Assembly: GCA_022822365.1 (NCBI GenBank)
Contig: JAJEBV010000028.1
Coordinates: forward strand, 1 to 64,000
Length of the DNA stretch: 64,000 nucleotides
Source of the DNA: Thermoanaerobaculia bacterium
GTDB lineage: Bacteria; Acidobacteriota; Thermoanaerobaculia; Multivoradales; Multivoraceae
Reading direction: 5' to 3'
In this document: positions 35,994 through 45,924 of the stretch, in pieces
Numbering within the stretch: position 1 is the stretch's first letter
Layout: each line of letters opens with the position of its first letter
Translations under genes and position numbers: made by a program
Notes under the pieces: generated by a model
Seen by the model: only the letters and a program-made list of their open reading frames with translations
Databases searched by the model: none
What the model was told of the DNA's origin: nothing

Positions 35994-37768
35994 CCCGCCG
36001 GGATGCGCAACGTCTGGCCGACGACGATCCGGCTGCCCCGCAGGCCGTTCGCCCGCTGGATCTCCGCCGTGGACGTTCCGAAGGTCCGCGCCAACTGGCT
36101 CAACGTGTCGCCGCGCCGGACCCGGTAGACGACTTCCTTGCCCCCCGCCGGGATCCGCAGGCGCTGCCCGGCATGGATCAGGTCGGGCCGGCGCAGGTCG
36201 TTCGCCGCCACCACCGTGGCGACCGACACGCCGTACTTGCGGGCGATGCGATTCACCGACTCGCCCCGCACCACGACGTGGACGATCTCAGTCTGAGGAG
36301 GTTGCTCCGTCCCCGGAGCCCTCTCCTCGGGCGGGTCGACCGCGGCTCGCCGGATCGGCGGCGGCGCCGCCCGACCGGAACCGGGTGTGGGGATCCGGAG
36401 TCGCTGACCGACGTAAATCCGGTCCGCCCGCGGCAGGCGGTTGGCGCGCTGGATCGCGGCAACGGAGGAACCGAATCGCCGGGCGATCGCCCCCAGGGTG
36501 TCGCCCCGCCGCACCCGATAGCCGAACGCCGCCTGCCGATCGGGCTTGCGCTCGGACGGCAACTCGGCGTAGGCCAGTTCGAACTGCTCCCCCGTTCCCG
36601 CCGGCACCCGCAACGGATACCGGGGCGGCACCAGCAGGGAGCCGGCAAGCACCGAACGGTCGAGCGCCGGGTTCAGCTCCGCCAGATCGTCCATGTCCAC
36701 ACCGGTGGCGGACGCCAGGTCGGTCAGGGCGACGTAGCGCTCCCGATCGACGACATCGAACCGGATTTCGGGGAACGGCTCGACACCGGGGAAGTACCGC
36801 TCACGCTCCGCGTAGACGATCACTGCCGCCAGGAACTCGGGATAGAAGTTCCGGGAGGCGAAGCCGAAGGTCCTGGACCGGTACTTCTCGGCGATCACGC
36901 CGATGTCCCGCGTGTCCAGCCGCCGCACGGCCCTCGCCATGCCGCCGGCGCCGTGGTTGTACGCGGTCAGCGCAAGCGGCCACACCTCCAGCGACTCGTG
37001 GTCCTGACGGAGCTTGCGAGCCGCGCCTTCAGCCGCGAGCAGGACATCCGAGCGGGCATCGACGGCCTCGTCCATCTGCAGGAAGGCACGGCCGGTCGAA
37101 GCGGTGAACTGCCATGCGCCCGACGCACCGACCTTGGAACGGGCGCGGTAGTTGAACATCGACTCGACGAAAGGCAGGCAGCGGATCTCGACCGGCAGGC
37201 CGTAGTCCGTGAGGATTCGCCGGATCCCCGGCATGAACATCCCGGAGATCTCGATCGCCTCTTCGAAACGGTTGCGCAGCCCGCGCTGCGAGCGGATCAG
37301 GCCCGCTGCTCTCCTGTACTTCGCCCTGCCCCCGTCGATGTGCTCCATGCGACCAGGTATGGCGCGGAGATCCGCCGGCAGACCCGACGCCGGCCCTCCC
37401 GCCGCGAGATCGCGCAGCGCCCTGGCGATCCGGTTCATCTCGGCGCGAACGCGCCTGATCCGCGTCCGGTCGATCTCGAGTTCGGACGAACCCATCGCCC
37501 GCAGGTCGCCCATGTCGACGACGCTGTAGACCACGTCGAGGTGCCGCTCGTCGTGCAGGATGACCTGATCGCTGCTGTAGGTAGCGAACACGTCCTTCCA
37601 GAACTCGACCGCGGCCTCGAGGTTCTCCGGCAGCGGGAACAGCTCCGGATCGATCGCCGGGTGGTAGCGCTCCTCGGCCGCGGTTACCGCCGCGACCAGA
37701 ACCAGCGCCGCACCGCCAGCCAGGACCAGCCCGGGAAACCGGGCGCCACTCCTTCGGTTGCTCTGCAT
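35990..37768 (-). CDS. LysM lytic transglycosylase (MltD-like)
   Basis: A 592-residue secreted peptidoglycan-cleaving enzyme. A signal segment (GLVLAGGAALVLVAAVTA) leads into a helical domain and an SLT-type lysozyme fold (LPVEIRCLPFVESMFNYRAR with the catalytic Glu, SKVGASGAWQFTASTGRAF, ALTAYNHGAGGMARAV). Three C-terminal LysM repeats bind glycan, each opening with a YRVRRGDTL-type stretch. ATG 37768 was chosen for the signal peptide; an in-frame start 13 codons earlier is possible. A TAAGAT box lies ten bases before it. Confidence 0.9.
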   Translation of the reverse strand: MQSNRRSGARFPGLVLAGGAALVLVAAVTAAEERYHPAIDPELFPLPENLEAAVEFWKDVFATYSSDQVILHDERHLDVVYSVVDMGDLRAMGSSELEIDRTRIRRVRAEMNRIARALRDLAAGGPASGLPADLRAIPGRMEHIDGGRAKYRRAAGLIRSQRGLRNRFEEAIEISGMFMPGIRRILTDYGLPVEIRCLPFVESMFNYRARSKVGASGAWQFTASTGRAFLQMDEAVDARSDVLLAAEGAARKLRQDHESLEVWPLALTAYNHGAGGMARAVRRLDTRDIGVIAEKYRSRTFGFASRNFYPEFLAAVIVYAERERYFPGVEPFPEIRFDVVDRERYVALTDLASATGVDMDDLAELNPALDRSVLAGSLLVPPRYPLRVPAGTGEQFELAYAELPSERKPDRQAAFGYRVRRGDTLGAIARRFGSSVAAIQRANRLPRADRIYVGQRLRIPTPGSGRAAPPPIRRAAVDPPEERAPGTEQPPQTEIVHVVVRGESVNRIARKYGVSVATVVAANDLRRPDLIHAGQRLRIPAGGKEVVYRVRRGDTLSQLARTFGTSTAEIQRANGLRGSRIVVGQTLRIPAG

Positions 37769-37846
37769 CGAGACGCGTATCTTACTGAAAAACAGGGACT
37801 TACGCATCTCCGAGGGTCGTCGGGTCGGATTCGCCAGCGGCAGCGA

Positions 37847-39382
<1,536 letters not shown>

Positions 39383-39524
39383 CGTCTCGGCTCTCCAGGG
39401 ACCCGAAGAGCGGGTCCGCGGTCAATCGTCGGCATGGGCCAGGGTTCCGGCGGAGTGTACGCGCGCGGCGACTCCCTCACTCCGCGTTCGGCAGATGGGA
39501 TCCTCAGGCTTGAAGGCCGGGCTG

Positions 39525-40547
39525 TCAACCGGCCAGCCCCACGGCCTCGGCGAGCAGTTCGTAGGACCGCAGCCGCGCCTCGAAGCTCGGACAGATCGTC
39601 AGCACCACGAGTTCGTCGACTCCGAGGCACCCGGCGAGCTCCCGCGCCCGCCCGGCCACCGCGTCCGGCTCCCCGACCAGACTGCGGGCCCGCATCCTCT
39701 CGATCACGACCCGGTCGGCGTCCGTGAACTCGTACGCCTCGGCTTCCTCCAGGCTCGGGAACGGCCCCGGTCGGCCTTGCGTCAGCCGGATCCACCAAAG
39801 GGACCGGCTCAGCGACTGGCGCCGCGCTTCCCCTTCCGTGTCCGCGACCATCGCGCTGACGCCGACGCTCGCCCGCGGCTCGGGGTGCCGCTCCGACGGT
39901 CGATACTCGCTCCGGTAGAGCTCGAGCGCGGCTTCGGCATCGCGGGGCTGGATGAAGTGGGCGAAACTGTAGGGGCAACCGAAGTGGGCCGCGAACCGCG
40001 CGGAGCCGAGGCTCGAGCCAAGCAGCCAGACCTCCGGCTGGGTCTCGCCCTGGGGCATCGCCCGGACACCGTTCAGCCGGGCGTCCTCGTGACCCCGGCC
40101 CAGGTAGCCGAGGAGATCGGCGACCTGCTCCGGGTAGTGCTGCACGCCGAGGCGTCCCGGCCCGTGCGCGAGCAGGTGGGCAGTGAACCGGTCGGATCCG
40201 GGCGCCCTGCCGATACCCAGGTCGATCCGGCCCGGATACAGGGTCTCCAGCATGCGAAACACCTCGGCCACCTTGAGCGCGCTGTAGTGGCTCAGCATGA
40301 CCCCGCCCGAGCCCACGCGCATGCGGCTGGTCGCCGCGGCCACTTGGCCGATCAGGGCCTCGGGCGCCGCGCAGGCCAGCGACTGCGAGTTGTGGTGCTC
40401 GGCCAGCCAGTACCGGCGATATCCGAGGCGATCTGTCGCCCGGGCCAGTTCCACCGCCTCGCGGATCGCGTCCGCCGGCGTGCTCCCGGCCCGCACCGGG
40501 CACTGATCGAGAACGCTGAGCGCCAGCGGCGGCGGCGCCTCAGCCAC
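39525..40547 (-). CDS. LLM-class flavin-dependent oxidoreductase
   Basis: A 340-residue luciferase-like TIM-barrel monooxygenase of the single-component MsnO8/YhbW type. Motifs are LSVLDQCPVRAGSTPADAI, YRRYWLAEHHNSQSLACAAP, GSGGVMLSHYSALKVAE and GRIDLGIGRAPGSD. It likely uses reduced FMN; the substrate cannot be predicted. The gene abuts the PIG-L deacetylase stop with no gap and is probably transcribed with it from the shared divergent promoter near 41440. Confidence 0.9.
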   Translation of the reverse strand: MAEAPPPLALSVLDQCPVRAGSTPADAIREAVELARATDRLGYRRYWLAEHHNSQSLACAAPEALIGQVAAATSRMRVGSGGVMLSHYSALKVAEVFRMLETLYPGRIDLGIGRAPGSDRFTAHLLAHGPGRLGVQHYPEQVADLLGYLGRGHEDARLNGVRAMPQGETQPEVWLLGSSLGSARFAAHFGCPYSFAHFIQPRDAEAALELYRSEYRPSERHPEPRASVGVSAMVADTEGEARRQSLSRSLWWIRLTQGRPGPFPSLEEAEAYEFTDADRVVIERMRARSLVGEPDAVAGRARELAGCLGVDELVVLTICPSFEARLRSYELLAEAVGLAG

Positions 40548-41432
40548 TCAGTATGCCGTGGAACGCCGGAAACGCTCCACTACTCTGCCGTTCTCTCGCT
40601 CAGCGCGCGCCAGCAGCCGCGCCGCCCACTCCTTGCGCTGCTCGTCGACGGCGGCCGGATCGTAGCGATCCACCATCGACCCGAACTGGCTGATGTGCGC
40701 CGCCGAGGCCCGGGCCTTCGTCTCCGCCACTTCCGTGATGTCGACGGTGTAGTTCGGATTCGCGCTGTAGTAGAAGAACACGAGCGGCACGCTCCAGGCC
40801 TCGAAACCCTCCGCCTCCAGCTCCGGGAAGTACAGCCGCCAGCGCGCCGCGCGGATCGCGTCGACCGTGATGATCGCGCCCGAACGGTGATCCGACTTGT
40901 GGTACTGCTCGAAGGGCGAGCCCGGATCGACGGAGAACAGGACATCGGGCTGGAACCGCCGGATCTCGCGGGCCACCTGCCGCGTCAGCTCGCGGCGGTC
41001 GACGTACTCCAGCATGCCGTCGTCGTGGCCGAGCCAGACGATGTTCTCCTTCGGGATGCCGAGAATCCGGCATGCCTCCTCCTCCTCGGCCCGGCGGATC
41101 GCCTTCAGGCGGTCCTTCGTCATCGAAGGATCCCGGGAACCGGCATTGTCCGTCGTGTAGACCACGACCTGGATGTCGTTGCCGTTGGCCGCCAGGATGG
41201 CCAGCGTGCCGCCGGAGGTGAAGGTCTCGTCGTCAGGGTGCGGCGTCACGACCAGGATGCGACGGCCGGACCACTCCTCGATCCGGTCATCTCCCTCGTA
41301 GGTCGGCTCCGGGCGAGAGACCTGGGCCCCGAGCTGCGTCACCGCGAAGACGGCGACCACGACCGCGAGCAGCAGCCGCGCCACGGTCGAAGACAACGCT
41401 GTCGTGGGACCTTTCGCGCCCGCCGGGACCAT
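40548..41432 (-). CDS. Exported PIG-L family deacetylase
   Basis: A 294-residue zinc-dependent N-acetylglucosaminyl-type deacetylase (LmbE/PIG-L fold). A signal segment (ARLLLAVVVAVFAVTQLGA) precedes the active-site motif VVTPHPDDETFTSGGTLA; FEQYHKSDHRSGA supplies the third zinc histidine. Members act on GlcNAc conjugates or on mycothiol and bacillithiol precursors; the substrate here is unknown and an extracytoplasmic location is inferred. ATG 41432 was chosen over an upstream in-frame start because a TATACT box lies exactly six bases before it and the signal peptide is normal. Confidence 0.87.
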   Translation of the reverse strand: MVPAGAKGPTTALSSTVARLLLAVVVAVFAVTQLGAQVSRPEPTYEGDDRIEEWSGRRILVVTPHPDDETFTSGGTLAILAANGNDIQVVVYTTDNAGSRDPSMTKDRLKAIRRAEEEEACRILGIPKENIVWLGHDDGMLEYVDRRELTRQVAREIRRFQPDVLFSVDPGSPFEQYHKSDHRSGAIITVDAIRAARWRLYFPELEAEGFEAWSVPLVFFYYSANPNYTVDITEVAETKARASAAHISQFGSMVDRYDPAAVDEQRKEWAARLLARAERENGRVVERFRRSTAY

Positions 41433-41438
41433 TGCCTC

Positions 41439-41446
41439 AGTATAGT
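41439..41446. promoter_or_regulatory. Shared divergent -10 element (PIG-L / VWFA)
   Basis: AGTATAGT reads TATAGT on the plus strand (41441-41446) and TATACT on the minus strand (41439-41444). Each box is exactly six bases from its own start codon (ATG 41453 plus, ATG 41432 minus). The whole intergenic space is 20 bp. Both transcripts would be leaderless. Confidence 0.6.
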
Positions 41447-41452
41447 GAATCC

Positions 41453-43255
41453 ATGGCACTCCCCCGGCTGCGTCGACGACTCGCCACGACCCTGCTCGCG
41501 CTGCCGGCTATCGCTCCCGTTCCTGCGGCCGCGCAGCAGGTGGAAGCACCGGATTCCCCGGCCGCAACGATCGCCGAACAGGTGGACGTGAGCATCGTGA
41601 ACATCGACGTGCATGTCACGAATCGCCGGGGTCGGCCGATCGCCGACCTCACGGCGGCCGACTTCGAGGTCTACGAGGACGCCCAACGGGTCGAAGTCAC
41701 GAACTTCCTCAATGCCGCCGCCCGTGACGACCTGGAGTGGACAGACGGGGGCGAGCTCGAGCCGCCCACGGACACCGATGCGCCCCTGATGGTGGCGCTC
41801 TACGTCGACCGCTACCGGACAAGCCACGGCAACCTGCTTCGGATCGAGGACGACCTTGCCTCCTTCCTGAGCGCCCGACGCGATCAGGGAGGCCGCATCC
41901 GTTTCCTGCTCGCCACGGGAGACCCGGAACTGAACGTCAGGGTTCCCTTCAGCGACAACCCGCAGGAGCTGCTTGGCGCCCTGGAGCAACTGCGCGAGGA
42001 GCCGCGCTCCGGCCTCCACGACGACGATCTGCTCCGCCGCCGAACCCTGAGCGAGATCCGGACCACCTACGAGACCTGCATTCAGCCCCCCGCCAGCGAC
42101 TTCAACCCTGGCTGTGTTCCGTGCATCGACACCTGGGGCGCGCTTCTTGGCGCCGCGAACCAGTACGCCGCCGAAATGCAAACACGGGCCGCCACCTCCG
42201 TCTCCGCACTCGCCGAGCTGACCACCGCGCTCGGCGGCCTGCCGGGCCCCAAGGCTCTCGTCTACGTCAGCGATGGATTGCCCCAGCGTCCAGGGGCGGA
42301 CCTGTTCCACTACCTGGGCCAGATCTGCGCCGATCGCCGGTCCGAGACCGATGCCCTGGAGCGCGAATGGGACGACACGACCCGCTTCAATCGCTTCAGC
42401 GCCTTCAGCAACGCGAACCGGGTCACCATCTACCCGGTGGACGCCGGCGGCGTCCGGGCCTCGTCGTCGGTCGATCCGACCCTCGCCGGCGGGGTCGGCA
42501 GCGTCGAGGGGTTCGGCGGCACGAGTGACTCGAGGCTGTCGACCGTTCTCGTGCCCAGCACCGAGAACGACCGCCTGCGGGTCGACAACCTGCAGGGGAC
42601 ACTGAGCCTGCTGGCGGACGAGACGGGCGGCCAGGCAGTCTTCAACCAGGCGAATCCGGCGGATGCCCTCGAGGACATCGCGTCGGACTTCGGCTCCTAC
42701 TACTCCCTTGGCTACCGGGCCCCGCCAGACCGGCGCCATCCGATCCGCCAGATCGAGGTCCGCCTGACCAGACCGAGACAGGGCTGGCAGGTGCGCTACC
42801 GGCGCTCCTACGTTCTCAAATCGGACGACCAGCGGTTGGCGGACCGGCTCTTTGCCGCCCTGAAGCTCGGCGAGCAGACCAACCCCCTTGCCGCAGAGGT
42901 GACGTTCGGAGAGCCCTCGCCGGCCGTCGACGCGGGTCGGAGCACGTTGCCGGTCGAGGTCGAAGTCCCCGTTTCGGCGGTCACCTTCCTTCCCGGACCC
43001 TCCGGCACGTCGGGAGCGGTGCGCATCTTCCTCGTCGCCGAAGCCGAAGACGGCCGCCGCACGCCGATGCGGCAGAAGACCCTTGCCCTGGGCGAGGCGG
43101 AGCTTCAGGCCGGACGGGCGAAAACCGTCGTGGTGAACGTGGATCTCCCGCCGGGCAGGTTCGCGGTCGCGGTCGGCGTCCGTGACGAAGCGTCGGGCCG
43201 CGGCAGCTACCTGGTGAGGGGCGTCGAACTGCCCGCCGCCGTCAACGGTCCCTGA
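41453..43255 (+). CDS. VWFA-related domain secreted protein (acidobacterial type)
   Basis: A 600-residue exported protein. A signal peptide (LATTLLALPAIAPVPAAAQQ) is followed by the opening typical of the acidobacterial VWFA-related family: VSIVNIDVHVTNRRGRPIAD, then LTAADFEVYEDAQRVEVTNF. The von Willebrand A-like part includes LMVALYVDRYRTSHGNL in the position of the metal-site strand, with DxDxS-type residues only partly kept, and ALVYVSDGLPQRPG. The C-terminal region is beta-rich. Such proteins are abundant in Acidobacteriota and uncharacterised. The stop overlaps the convergent substrate-binding-protein gene by 14 bases. Confidence 0.85.
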   Translation: MALPRLRRRLATTLLALPAIAPVPAAAQQVEAPDSPAATIAEQVDVSIVNIDVHVTNRRGRPIADLTAADFEVYEDAQRVEVTNFLNAAARDDLEWTDGGELEPPTDTDAPLMVALYVDRYRTSHGNLLRIEDDLASFLSARRDQGGRIRFLLATGDPELNVRVPFSDNPQELLGALEQLREEPRSGLHDDDLLRRRTLSEIRTTYETCIQPPASDFNPGCVPCIDTWGALLGAANQYAAEMQTRAATSVSALAELTTALGGLPGPKALVYVSDGLPQRPGADLFHYLGQICADRRSETDALEREWDDTTRFNRFSAFSNANRVTIYPVDAGGVRASSSVDPTLAGGVGSVEGFGGTSDSRLSTVLVPSTENDRLRVDNLQGTLSLLADETGGQAVFNQANPADALEDIASDFGSYYSLGYRAPPDRRHPIRQIEVRLTRPRQGWQVRYRRSYVLKSDDQRLADRLFAALKLGEQTNPLAAEVTFGEPSPAVDAGRSTLPVEVEVPVSAVTFLPGPSGTSGAVRIFLVAEAEDGRRTPMRQKTLALGEAELQAGRAKTVVVNVDLPPGRFAVAVGVRDEASGRGSYLVRGVELPAAVNGP

Positions 43256-44237
43256 ACGCCTCGACGTCTTCGGCGCTGGTCAGCACGTCCAGGCCGGTGT
43301 GGATCGGGTCCTCGACCAGCATGCCGTTCACCAGCTCGAGCAGCACTTCCATCGACCGGTAGCCCATCGCGTACGGGCGCTGCCCCACCTGTCCGTGGCT
43401 CAGGCCCTCGGCCAGCAGGTCCAGTTGCATCGGCAGCACGTCCGCACCCATGATCACGAGGTCCCGGGAATCGATCCGGTCCCGGTACGGTTCGACGGCC
43501 TGCCGGTAGGCCTGGTCCACGAACTGCGGGAAGCCGCCGGTGATCGAGAACACGTCGAGGTCTGGCTCGGAGGCCAGCAGGTCGGCCATCTGCTGGACGG
43601 CCAGCGGGAAGTCGTCGTTCGTGTAGAGCGGGCAGGCCGCTACCTCCGTCCAGCCGTTTCGACCCTCCAGCCGTTCACCCGGCGGTGCGGCCGAAGCAGT
43701 ACCCGCCAGCGTGTCCCGCAGCCCCTGCATCCGCTCGTTGTGGTTCATTGCCGCGGCGCCACCCGACTGAATGCAGATGCGGCCGCCTTCAGGCTTGAAC
43801 TCCTGGAGCAGCTTCGCTTGCTCGACACCCATGGCGCGGTTCTCCGTACCGATGTATGTCGTGCGCAACCCGGCGTCGTCGACCAGGAGATCGGAGTCCC
43901 AGGTGATCACCGGGATCCCGCTTTCGCGAGCGCGCGCCAGCGCGCGTGCCATCGCCGTCGCGTTCGAGGGCGACACTGCGATCCCGTCGACCCGGCGGGT
44001 GATCAGATCTTCGACCACCTGAACCTGGTCCGCCTCCGTGTGCTCGCTGGGACCGATGTACAGGCAGTCGACGTCCTCGAGGTCCGCGGCCGCCTGCATG
44101 CAGCCGTCGCGGGCGAGGTCGAAGAACGGGTTGTTCATCGCCTTTGGAACCAGGGCGAACGTGTAGCCGGACTCCTCCCGGGCACAGCCTCCCACCGACA
44201 GGGCAAGGGCCAGAGCCACCACGACGCCACGGTTCAT
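43242..44237 (-). CDS. Sugar ABC transporter substrate-binding lipoprotein
   Basis: A 331-residue periplasmic-binding protein of the ribose/galactose class (Peripla_BP_4). The signal ends LSVGGC (Cys18). The mature part begins YTFALVPKAMNNPFFDLARD and has GIAVSPSNATAMARALARA, IPVITWDSDLLVD and TYIGTENRAMGVEQAKLL, all typical of type I sugar binders. The ligand is unknown. ATG 44237 overlaps the permease stop (ATGA). It is the last gene of the ATPase-permease-binding-protein operon. Confidence 0.88.
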   Translation of the reverse strand: MNRGVVVALALALSVGGCAREESGYTFALVPKAMNNPFFDLARDGCMQAAADLEDVDCLYIGPSEHTEADQVQVVEDLITRRVDGIAVSPSNATAMARALARARESGIPVITWDSDLLVDDAGLRTTYIGTENRAMGVEQAKLLQEFKPEGGRICIQSGGAAAMNHNERMQGLRDTLAGTASAAPPGERLEGRNGWTEVAACPLYTNDDFPLAVQQMADLLASEPDLDVFSITGGFPQFVDQAYRQAVEPYRDRIDSRDLVIMGADVLPMQLDLLAEGLSHGQVGQRPYAMGYRSMEVLLELVNGMLVEDPIHTGLDVLTSAEDVEAFRDR

Positions 44238-45178
44238 CGGCCGGCCCGTCTCATTCGCTCGACGAGCATAGCCGCGACGATCGAGCCGCCGACGAAAGCA
44301 CCCTGCCAGTACGGGTCGACGCCGAGCAGAAGCAGGCTGTTCCGGATCAGCTCGATCAGCGCCGCACCCGCGACCGCTCCGAAGGCGCCGCCCTCCCCGC
44401 CCATCAGGTTGGCGCCGCCGATCACTGCCGAAGCGATAACGCGCAGTTCGTAGCCTTGGCCCAACGCGTTCGTGACCGCCCCCAGCCAGCCGATCATCAG
44501 GATCGCCGAAACCCCGGCAAGCAGGGAACTGAGCACGTAGACCGTGAGCTTCACCCGGGCCACGGGCACGCCCGCCAGCCGGGTCGAATCCTCGTTGCCG
44601 CCCACCGCGAGCACGTGCCGCGCCAGCCGGCTGTAGCGGAACCACACCGCCGCGCAAAGCGCCGCGACGGCAAGCAGCCAGACGGGGTTCGCCACTCCCA
44701 GGAAGCGGCCGCCGCCCAGCGCGAGCAGCAGGTCCTCGTCGGGACCGAAGTCGTGGATCATCCGGTTGTTCGAGATGACGAGCGCCAGCGACCGCGCGAT
44801 GCTCAACATGCCGAGCGTGACGACGAAGGGCGACAGGCGGAAGTACGCCACCAGCGAACCGTTGACGAGCCCGCACAGCAGGGCGCAGCCGAGTCCCGCC
44901 GCCGCCGCCACGATCAGCGGTTGTCCCGACCCCAGAACGAGACCGGTGACGATTCCGGCGAGCCCCATGACGGAGCCGACCGAGAGGTCGATGCCGCCGG
45001 TCGCGATGACCGCCGTCTGGCCGAGGGCGATCAGCCCGATGAACGCGAAGTTCCGGCTGATGTTGAAGATGTTGTCGGCGCTCGCGAACGGCTCGGAAAC
45101 CAGGCTCATCACGCCGGCCAGAGCCGCGACGGTCAGAGTCACCCACAGCGACTGCGGCGCTCGGAGGAGGCTCCTCAC
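44234..45178 (-). CDS. Sugar ABC transporter permease (RbsC-like)
   Basis: A 314-residue membrane permease of the ribose/xylose importer family with about eight to ten membrane segments. Family blocks are NISRNFAFIGLIALGQTAVI, TGGIDLSVGSVMGL, YFRLSPFVVTLGMLSIARSL and GYELRVIASAVIGGANLMGG, the last including the coupling loop for the ATPase. GTG 45178 overlaps the ATPase stop; upstream in-frame codons lie within the ATPase gene. Confidence 0.9.
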   Translation of the reverse strand: MRSLLRAPQSLWVTLTVAALAGVMSLVSEPFASADNIFNISRNFAFIGLIALGQTAVIATGGIDLSVGSVMGLAGIVTGLVLGSGQPLIVAAAAGLGCALLCGLVNGSLVAYFRLSPFVVTLGMLSIARSLALVISNNRMIHDFGPDEDLLLALGGGRFLGVANPVWLLAVAALCAAVWFRYSRLARHVLAVGGNEDSTRLAGVPVARVKLTVYVLSSLLAGVSAILMIGWLGAVTNALGQGYELRVIASAVIGGANLMGGEGGAFGAVAGAALIELIRNSLLLLGVDPYWQGAFVGGSIVAAMLVERMRRAGR

Positions 45179-45909
45179 GCGGCTTCGAGCGCGCCGGTGA
45201 TCAGCGCGGTCACCTCCTCCGGCGACGACCCTGCGACCGCCTTGTCCGCCACCTTTCGCCCTCTTCTCAGCACGACGACGCGGTCCGCGACCGCGAAGAC
45301 GTCCGACATCCTGTGGGAGATCAGGAGCACCGAAACGCCCTGGTCGCGCAGCCTGCGAATGAGCTCCAGCACCTCGGCGATCTGACGCACGCTGATGGCC
45401 GCGGTCGGCTCGTCCAGCAGCATGAGGCGGGGCGCGCTCAACCGGGCCCGGGCCAGCGCCGTGGCCTGACGCTGTCCTCCCGACATCCTCCGCACGAGAT
45501 CGTCCGGGCGGGTGTCGGAACCGAGCTCGTCGAACAGTTCGGCGGACCTCTTTCGCATGGCCGCGTGGTCCAGCACCGGCAGGACCCCGAACAGCCTGCG
45601 GTGCAACTCGCGACCCAGGAACACGTTGGCCGTCGCGGAGAGGTTGTCGCAAAGGGCGAGATCCTGGTACACGGCCTCGATGCCATGCTCCCGCGCCGAG
45701 AGGGGCGTGAGTTCGACCGGCTGGCCGTCCCAGCGAAGCTCGCCCGATGTCGGCGCGAAGTTCCCCGCGACGATCTTGAGCAGGGTGGACTTGCCGGCGC
45801 CGTTGTCGCCCATCAGTCCGACGACTTCACCCGGGGCGAGTTCCAGGTCGACGCCCTGCAGCGCCTCGACCGCGCCGAACCGCATGCTGACCGACCGGAG
45901 TTCAAGCAT
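45175..45909 (-). CDS. Sugar ABC transporter ATP-binding protein
   Basis: A 244-residue ATPase with Walker A GDNGAGKSTLLK, signature MSGGQRQATALARA, Walker B RLMLLDEPTAAISV and H-loop LLISHRMSD. It has a single nucleotide-binding domain, unlike the two-domain RbsA/XylG type, so it should work as a homodimer, as FrcA-like ATPases do. It leads the three-gene importer operon, 15 bases downstream of the co-directional Nramp-family gene. Confidence 0.92.
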   Translation of the reverse strand: MLELRSVSMRFGAVEALQGVDLELAPGEVVGLMGDNGAGKSTLLKIVAGNFAPTSGELRWDGQPVELTPLSAREHGIEAVYQDLALCDNLSATANVFLGRELHRRLFGVLPVLDHAAMRKRSAELFDELGSDTRPDDLVRRMSGGQRQATALARARLSAPRLMLLDEPTAAISVRQIAEVLELIRRLRDQGVSVLLISHRMSDVFAVADRVVVLRRGRKVADKAVAGSSPEEVTALITGALEAA

Positions 45910-45924
45910 GGAACGACCCAGTCG

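Noticed and set aside
43242..45146. A long single frame joining the binding-protein gene to sequence opposite the permease region
   Set aside because: The upstream part is an off-frame reading of the permease gene; the lipoprotein signal and ATGA overlap fix the real start at 44237.
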